The notes beneath the pieces were generated by a model. That model was given only the letters and a program-made list of their open reading frames with translations, was not told where the DNA came from and ran no database searches. The position numbers and the translations under genes are program-made. Below are positions 59,672 through 64,000 of a DNA stretch of 64,000 nt, piece by piece (the first letter of the stretch is position 1; each line of letters opens with the position of its first letter). Source of the DNA: an uncultured Bacteroidales bacterium (GTDB lineage: Bacteria > Bacteroidota > Bacteroidia > Bacteroidales > F082); contig CAJOIF010000015.1 of the NCBI GenBank assembly GCA_905234765.1, positions 95,606 to 159,605 on the forward strand, written 5' to 3'.

Positions 59672-59679
59672 CAAATATA
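59672..59679 (-). promoter_or_regulatory. -7 element of rpe
   Basis: TATATTTG on the minus strand, 22 nt before the ATG at 59649. Confidence 0.55.
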
Positions 59680-59743
59680 TTCAATATTCGTAAATGATGA
59701 GATTGTTGCCGAAAAAAAACTAATCGATAGGTAAGAATCATGA

Positions 59744-59980
59744 TATTTTCTCATTGGTGATATCCGTACCAAGGTCGGCGGCGGCAGCGCCGGTCACAAC
59801 GGCATAAAATCAATAGACGCAAATGTTGGAAACGAATATATGCGCGTGCGAATCGGAATTGACCATCCGCGTAATTTGGGACTGCCCATAGATGCGGCGG
59901 ATTGGGTGCTGGGGCGGTTTACCGACGAACAAATGACAATAATTCGCCAGGAAATTAAAAACCTGCACTGTGATATATAG
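59744..59980 (+). pseudogene. C-terminal fragment of peptidyl-tRNA hydrolase
   Basis: An open stretch from a stop at 59741-59743 to TAG at 59978-59980. It encodes [15 protein letters not shown], then [12 protein letters not shown] and D-W-V-L-G-R-F-T, the C-terminal half of Pth. There is no start codon and the first 100 or so residues, including the catalytic His of the N-terminal part, are missing. The wording S-I-D-A...Y-x-R-V-R-I-G-I-x-H-P is more like alphaproteobacterial Pth than Bacteroidota Pth. The break at about 59745-59757 marks the left edge of a segment of different origin. Confidence 0.8.
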
Positions 59981-59987
59981 ACGTATA

Positions 59988-61331
59988 TTAAGGCAACATT
60001 TCCCAATCATCCAACGATAGGCCTCCAACAGTGTTCAGATTGATACAACCTGCACTGTCACAGATTTGGGTAAGTGAGCCAAATTTGCACTGATTATTTC
60101 CGATTGGCATAGGTACGGTTGTTGTTTGTCCCAGGGGACATTTCTCACGAGGGCATGGATTTGCGCTTAGGGCACCATCGCCCCAATCGACATCATCACC
60201 GCTACATGCACTGGGGCGATAATACCCTTTGGTAGAGGCTGAACTGCAATGTGTAACATGTCCATCAACAAAACCACCAAGATTATTACCGTACGGCCCC
60301 GGAACATAGTAGTATTTACTTTGGTTTGGTACGTCGGGAAAACATCGGCGACATACCGCTGATGTGTCCTCAATGATATCTTCTGTGTCAAATATTACAT
60401 TTTCATATATGGAATGAATAATAGTGATCGGGTCGCTTGGAGTTTGTTCTTTTGGGTGTCTTATTTTGCGCCCTTTTTTCATGCAATTGTTGCTATAATC
60501 TTCCATCCATTGATTGTCACCCCTGTTGCATATGCATTGACTGATATCCCATGTTTCGGTATCAAAATCCCACACCGCGTTTCCAGTAACAGTGCCGTCT
60601 GCACAGTTTGTAGCCTCTAATGAAGCGCTAATTTCATCATAGTCACCATTTGTTGCATTTACAAAAGTACCACAAGGCAGTTGATTCTTTTTACAAATAA
60701 TTTCATAACTTTCTGGTAGCCATCCTTGAACAGAATCTCTGCCTGGGGCACCATAATGTGGTTCCAGTTCGAGGTGATATTTATTAAGATAATCTTCTGG
60801 ATTGTCTTCTTGATATTGGGCTATGCTGCTAATATGCTCACTCCAGGTACTAAAAAGCCTTACGCCACCATTTTTTGTTAAATAATTTTGTTTTTCTCTG
60901 GGATAGCTAATGTGGGCTGTGTCAAAATTACCTTGTACGTTATATGACGTACCATCACTAAAATTGCATTCGCCATCTGACCACAGGTTACAATATATAT
61001 CCGCTGTAATACTATTATCTGCTTCACAAGAGACAGTCTTGAAACAATCCTTTGGTTCATCTGAACCTTCTGGCGAATTAACAAGAGGTGCTGGACAACA
61101 ATAGGCAACGCCATTATTCTGGTTGCTTTGGCGCGGGCAATAATAACCTTCTGGACAATCTATACAATCGCCTTGACCAGCAAGTGCTGTGCTATCCCAG
61201 TATTTGCCGGCTGCGCAATTGTGACCCGTTTCCCCAAGGGTTGTATTTGGGTCGTCACAAACACCCACATCCGCAAGGCAGTTGCCTATAATAAAAAAAA
61301 ATGCAAATAAAATGTAAAGAACCCTCGTCAT
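59988..61331 (-). CDS. Cysteine-rich secreted protein
   Basis: A 447-residue protein with a signal peptide (V-L-Y-I-L-F-A-F-F-F-I-I-G-N-C-L-A-D) and about 30 cysteines in the mature part. Two-cysteine motifs such as C-P-E-G-Y-Y-C-P, Y-C-C-P-A-P, C-R-R-C-F-P, K-G-Y-Y-R-P-S-A-C and C-P-R-E-K-C-P-L-G-Q recur, reminiscent of small disulfide-rich EGF/TNFR-like repeats. I do not know the function; proteins with C-P-x-G-Y-Y-C-P repeats are, as I recall, numerous in uncultured gut Alphaproteobacteria. It is unlike anything else in the window. Confidence 0.7.
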   Translation of the reverse strand: MTRVLYILFAFFFIIGNCLADVGVCDDPNTTLGETGHNCAAGKYWDSTALAGQGDCIDCPEGYYCPRQSNQNNGVAYCCPAPLVNSPEGSDEPKDCFKTVSCEADNSITADIYCNLWSDGECNFSDGTSYNVQGNFDTAHISYPREKQNYLTKNGGVRLFSTWSEHISSIAQYQEDNPEDYLNKYHLELEPHYGAPGRDSVQGWLPESYEIICKKNQLPCGTFVNATNGDYDEISASLEATNCADGTVTGNAVWDFDTETWDISQCICNRGDNQWMEDYSNNCMKKGRKIRHPKEQTPSDPITIIHSIYENVIFDTEDIIEDTSAVCRRCFPDVPNQSKYYYVPGPYGNNLGGFVDGHVTHCSSASTKGYYRPSACSGDDVDWGDGALSANPCPREKCPLGQTTTVPMPIGNNQCKFGSLTQICDSAGCINLNTVGGLSLDDWEMLP

Positions 61332-61362
61332 CAGTTACATGCTAAAAAAAAACGATTAATGA

Positions 61363-61402
61363 TGCAAGATAAAAAACGGCACCAAGCCGTTTTTATCTTG
61401 CA
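61363..61402. terminator. Long palindromic terminator
   Basis: TGCAAGATAAAAAACGGC and GCCGTTTTTATCTTGCA are reverse complements around ACCAA, one base longer on one side. It lies between the lipoprotein gene (3' end) and the cysteine-rich gene (5' end) on the minus strand. Confidence 0.8.
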
Positions 61403-61417
61403 CATACAGTATATGAC

Positions 61418-62305
61418 TTACTTGGAACGGTAAAAACGTTGAATTTGCCAACCGTGGCTATCAAACCAAACGCTGTCTGGTTCCCACATTCCATGCTTAG
61501 GGCTTAGTGTATCTGGGTGTATATGTGCGCCATCACGTCCAACCTTTACAACCCCACGTCCACGAACTTTGCTCGTATCTATATCTAAACGTGTCTGAAG
61601 TGTATCTCGTGCTAGGTGATAATCAATGGGGCGCCAAGTGCTTCCAATATTCTGAATGGGAATCAAATGAATGAATACATATTTAACCGTTGGGTCATCG
61701 GTGTAAAATTTAATGGTGTCTTTTGGTGGGGCGATTCCTTCACCCGCCGCCCATGACCACGGGATCACAATTTCACGTGTTGGTACAATTGGTGGGATTG
61801 TATCACCGGGTGTAATAGTATCGTTTGGTGTAATTGTATCCGTTGGTTGATTTGGGTTTGGTTGGGGTTCGGGGGTTGGATCTTTGTGGCATGCGGCCAA
61901 AAATGCCATAAGTGCTATTAGTAAAATAGAAGCAGCGTATCGCATCAAATTACGTACGAATCCATGCCTTGGTGGCGAGTTGGATGGAGTGGCTTGCTGC
62001 ATACTACAACCCTTAGTGTCAACATACCATGTGCCTGCATCAGAGCATCCCACCTCTACATCCGTCGTTGTCAACGAAGCTATGTTGGCAGCAGACAACT
62101 GCGCATCAACCACAATGCCCACACCATATCCATAACGGTCGGTCTTTGTTGTGGAATAGCCTGTTTCCGTCCGCAACATGACCAATTGTCTTGTAGCAGG
62201 CATGACAATCTTTATCACGTGTTTTCTTCTTTTGGATCGAATCTTATCTGTCCAATTTTTTACCCGTATTCTGGGGTGATGACCTTTTCCGTCTATTCTA
62301 TCCAT
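61418..62305 (-). CDS. Hypothetical lipoprotein, start uncertain
   Basis: The open frame from 62305 encodes 295 residues in two unlike parts. Residues 1-120 are basic then a soluble domain with two cysteines (V-G-C-S-D-A-G-T-W-Y-V-D-T-K-G-C). From M121 (61945) there is a clear lipoprotein signal peptide, A-S-I-L-L-I-A-L-M-A-F-L-A-A-C-H, then a Pro/Thr linker (P-T-P-E-P-Q-P, three D-T-I-T-P-like repeats) and a beta-rich domain with D-T-I-K-F-Y-T-D. An internal signal peptide means that either translation begins at 61945 (174 residues) or two coding fragments are fused. It belongs to the same atypical segment as the cysteine-rich gene. Confidence 0.6.
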   Translation of the reverse strand: MDRIDGKGHHPRIRVKNWTDKIRSKRRKHVIKIVMPATRQLVMLRTETGYSTTKTDRYGYGVGIVVDAQLSAANIASLTTTDVEVGCSDAGTWYVDTKGCSMQQATPSNSPPRHGFVRNLMRYAASILLIALMAFLAACHKDPTPEPQPNPNQPTDTITPNDTITPGDTIPPIVPTREIVIPWSWAAGEGIAPPKDTIKFYTDDPTVKYVFIHLIPIQNIGSTWRPIDYHLARDTLQTRLDIDTSKVRGRGVVKVGRDGAHIHPDTLSPKHGMWEPDSVWFDSHGWQIQRFYRSK

Positions 62306-62429
62306 GGTATGGCGTTTTAGTTTTCAACGGGTCAAAGATACGAAAATAGTAGAAATACAAGTTGTTTTTGAAACAAATTGGGAAATTATTTTCAAAAGCT
62401 ATTCCTGTTTTATTTCTTATCAGAGAAAC

Positions 62430-62530
62430 CTATTGTAGCTTTTTCAATTCCTCAATATCATGCAAGCCTGTCGCAGTTCTTCTGGCGCGTTGGTGGTCGT
62501 CTTGTAGGTGGCCACGCCCATGGGCGTGGA
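62430..62530 (-). pseudogene. C-terminal relic of a DUF1016/YhcG-like nuclease
   Basis: On the minus strand P-M-G-V-A-T-Y-K-T-T-T-N-A-P-E-E-L-R-Q-A is followed, after a one-base shift, by D-I-E-E-L-K-K-L-Q and TAG at 62430-62432. This resembles the end of DUF1016 (PDDEXK-type YhcG) proteins, which finish P-x-G-V-A-x-Y followed by L-P-x-I-E-x-L. Everything upstream is gone. A perfect 18-bp palindrome at 62512-62529 lies inside it. Confidence 0.5.
62512..62529. repeat. Perfect 18-bp palindrome
   Basis: CCACGCCCATGGGCGTGG reads the same on both strands. It overlaps the codons for P-M-G-V-A in the nuclease relic, so it may be coincidental. Confidence 0.5.
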
Positions 62531-62574
62531 TGTGGTATTTTTGGAAAAATAGTAGCAGTATTCACGAATTTGTG

Positions 62575-62582
62575 TATTTTTG
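62575..62582 (+). promoter_or_regulatory. -7 element of the antitoxin-toxin operon
   Basis: TATTTTTG, 23 nt before the antitoxin ATG at 62606. Confidence 0.5.
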
Positions 62583-62605
62583 CAAATGAATTAAAATGAT
62601 ATACT

Positions 62606-62848
62606 ATGACAACAGCTGTTTTGGAAAGGGAAACTAATAGCTATTGGGATCTCATCAAGAATTTGAGCGCTGAGGTGAAACTTGCCTTGATTGCAAGACT
62701 TAGCAGTTCACTTGTGCGTGAGGCTGTGCGGGATGATAACAAGGCCAATCGCCTTATTGATGAGATTTTGCAGAATGCCCCAGCCGACGCTCCTTTAACT
62801 GATGAAGAGATTCAACAGGAGATTAACGCCGTCCGTTACGCCGTATGA
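62606..62848 (+). CDS. Antitoxin of a PIN-type toxin-antitoxin pair
   Basis: An 80-residue acidic protein in front of a PIN toxin gene, overlapping it by 4 nt (ATGA). It has L-S-A-E-V-K-L-A-L-I-A-R-L-S-S-S-L near residues 20-36 and ends with T-D-E-E-I-Q-Q-E-I-N-A-V-R, the pattern of small Bacteroidota antitoxins that neutralise PIN toxins with a C-terminal helix. No obvious DNA-binding fold is recognised; autoregulation is expected by analogy only. Confidence 0.8.
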   Translation: MTTAVLERETNSYWDLIKNLSAEVKLALIARLSSSLVREAVRDDNKANRLIDEILQNAPADAPLTDEEIQQEINAVRYAV

Positions 62849-63249
62849 GAATCATCTTTGACAACAATATTTGGATTTCGTTCCTCATCGGCAAGAGGCT
62901 TGCGGAGCTGCGTCAGGCTTTTGTCCGAGATGATGTAGAGGTGTACTATTGTGTCGAATTGGAACGTGAATTTCTTGATGTGTCACATCGTCCGAAAATC
63001 TTGAAATATGTTGACAACGAACAGATTGAGCGTGTTCATAGACTAATGATTGATACGTGCCATAAGGCAGAAACTACAAAAATACATTCTGCTCCTGTTA
63101 GAGACCCTAAAGATGTATATCTTTTGTCGCTTTGTGATGCCACTTGTGCGGATTACCTTGTCTCTGGAGATTCTGACTTGTTGGAATTGAAAGAGTATCA
63201 CAAAACAAAGATTGTCGGTTTTGAGACAATCCATGAATTGTTGTCATAA
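62845..63249 (+). CDS. PIN-domain toxin (putative ribonuclease)
   Basis: A 134-residue PIN-domain protein of the type annotated as putative toxin component. Acidic active-site residues: D6 in I-I-F-D-N-N-I-W, a Glu in E-R-E-F-L-D-V near residue 49, D88 in R-D-P-K-D-V-Y and D110-region in V-S-G-D-S-D-L-L. Such toxins cleave RNA, often tRNA. It is coupled to the upstream antitoxin gene. It lies next to the housekeeping gene rpoD, between it and the atypical segment. Confidence 0.88.
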   Translation: MRIIFDNNIWISFLIGKRLAELRQAFVRDDVEVYYCVELEREFLDVSHRPKILKYVDNEQIERVHRLMIDTCHKAETTKIHSAPVRDPKDVYLLSLCDATCADYLVSGDSDLLELKEYHKTKIVGFETIHELLS

Positions 63250-63303
63250 AGCCTTAAGTTCCAACAGTCCCTGAGCAATTAATCTGCCGGGTATCGTATT
63301 ATC

Positions 63304-63335
63304 AAAAAAGCCCCTCAAAAAAATTGAGAGGCTTC
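63304..63335 (-). terminator. Rho-independent terminator of rpoD
   Basis: Minus strand AAGCCTCTCAA pairs with TTGAGGGGCTT (one mismatch), followed by a T run; 11 nt behind the rpoD stop. Confidence 0.75.
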
Positions 63336-63345
63336 CTTTAGGTTT

Positions 63346-64000
63346 CTAACCGAGATAACTCTTCAGGATCTTGCTTCGGCTGGTGTGTTTCAACCGGCGA
63401 ATGGCCTTTTCCTTAATCTGGCGTACGCGCTCGCGCGTCAGGTCGAATTTCTCACCGATCTCCTCCAAGGTCATCGGGTGGCTGCCGTTCAGCCCGAAGT
63501 ACAGGCGGACGACATCCTGTTCCCTTTGCGTCAAGGTGGAGATGGCTCGGTCAATTTCTTTGCGCAACGACTCATACAGAAGCTCGGTCTCGGGCGTCGG
63601 GGCCTCCTCGCTCTTCAGCACGTCGTACATGGTGTTGTCTTCATCCTGCACGAGCGGTGCGTCCATCGAGATGTGGCGACCAGCGTTCTTCATCGACTCT
63701 TTCACCTCCTGCTCCGTGATTTCCAATACTTCGGCAATCTCCTCTGCATTGGGTTCACGCTCAAACTCTTGCTCTAACTTAGCGTAAGTCTTGTTGATTT
63801 TGTTGATGGAACCGATTTTGTTCAGGGGGAGACGGACAATACGCGATTGCTCGGCCAAAGCCTGTAAGATGGACTGACGAATCCACCACACGGCATAGGA
63901 AATGAACTTGAAACCTCTGGTTTCGTCGAAACGTTGTGCGGCTTTGATCAGACCCAAGTTGCCTTCGTTGATTAAGTCGGGAAGACTGAGGCCTTGGTTC
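63346..64000 (-). CDS. rpoD: Primary sigma factor, 5' part outside window
   Basis: The frame is open to the right edge; 217 residues of the C-terminal side are visible. Region 2 with [34 protein letters not shown] and R-I-V-R-L-P; region 3; and region 4 with the helix-turn-helix [19 protein letters not shown] and R-L-K-H near the end. It is the Bacteroidota housekeeping sigma that reads the TTTG/TAnnTTTG promoters seen in this window. Bacteroidota RpoD is short (about 290 residues), so about three quarters are shown. Confidence 0.96.
   Translation of the reverse strand, partial: NQGLSLPDLINEGNLGLIKAAQRFDETRGFKFISYAVWWIRQSILQALAEQSRIVRLPLNKIGSINKINKTYAKLEQEFEREPNAEEIAEVLEITEQEVKESMKNAGRHISMDAPLVQDEDNTMYDVLKSEEAPTPETELLYESLRKEIDRAISTLTQREQDVVRLYFGLNGSHPMTLEEIGEKFDLTRERVRQIKEKAIRRLKHTSRSKILKSYLG

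Noticed and set aside
62512..62529. Regulatory operator at the perfect palindrome
   Set aside because: It coincides with codons of a nuclease relic and has no neighbouring promoter, so chance is a sufficient explanation; listed only as a repeat.

Overview
The window reads as a chromosomal segment of a Bacteroidota (Bacteroidales-like) bacterium, probably uncultured and gut-associated. The evidence is lineage-specific genes (gldJ, porU, porV and porT of the type IX secretion system, a DUF4254 protein, a primary sigma factor of Bacteroidota type), many Bacteroides-type promoters (TTTG, about 19-21 nt, TAnnTTTG) in front of genes, A/C-rich leaders without strong Shine-Dalgarno sequences, and outer-membrane lipid A genes. 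No rRNA operon, prophage or CRISPR array is present.

Layout. 1-4.2 kb: a hypothetical gene cut by the left edge, a small membrane protein, an AAA ATPase with 33-bp repeats behind its promoter side, and a lipoprotein. 4.2-10.5 kb: an rRNA/tRNA methyltransferase, the ribosomal operon rpsF-rpsR-rplI, a T9SS-exported beta-propeller, wecB, radC and rpsT. 10.6-19.8 kb: two methylthiotransferases (mtaB, miaB) around two hypothetical exported proteins, lplA, tRNA-Glu, porT, ubiE/menG, a GT9 glycosyltransferase and a DUF4254 protein. 19.8-22.5 kb: a class I aminotransferase with a frameshifted N-terminus flanked by two copies of a palindromic repeat, an EcsC-like protein, and a relic of a second AAA ATPase with its own 33-bp repeats. 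22.5-34 kb: lipid A and envelope genes (lpxD, lpxC without the usual FabZ fusion, lpxA), a glycan cluster (GT4, methyltransferase, flippase), anmK, murF and gldJ. 34-42.8 kb: two coupled porU-type sortase genes and porV, diverging from gldJ. 42.8-53.2 kb: membrane proteins, a porin, Hsp20, MFS and EamA transporters, a nuclease/phosphatase, a second SpoU methyltransferase, a calcium/sodium antiporter and a YggS protein. 53.3-59.6 kb: ffh, folD, the SRP RNA, mpl, pepD with a histone-like tail, and rpe. 59.7-62.3 kb: a segment of different character starting with a truncated peptidyl-tRNA hydrolase of alphaproteobacterial style, followed by a cysteine-rich secreted protein and a lipoprotein; it is either horizontally acquired or an assembly chimera. 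62.4-64 kb: a nuclease relic, an antitoxin/PIN-toxin pair and the 3' two-thirds of rpoD, cut by the right edge.

How the genes fit together. Envelope construction dominates: lipid A (lpxD/C/A), peptidoglycan (murF, anmK, mpl), surface glycans (wecB, GT4, GT9, flippase) and protein export across the outer membrane (porT, gldJ, two porU, porV) with at least one predicted T9SS cargo. A second theme is translation and its RNA (S6, S18, L9, S20, tRNA-Glu, miaB, mtaB, two SpoU methyltransferases, SRP protein and RNA).

The most notable observations are the tandem PorU paralogues, the recurring association of 33-bp tandem repeats with AAA/DUF4143 ATPase genes (one intact, one decayed), and a 102-bp palindromic repeat inserted in frame in a glycosyltransferase. 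The genome segment is unusually rich in small palindromic repeat families, several of which occur in more than one copy here. All family assignments come from reading motifs; no database search was possible.
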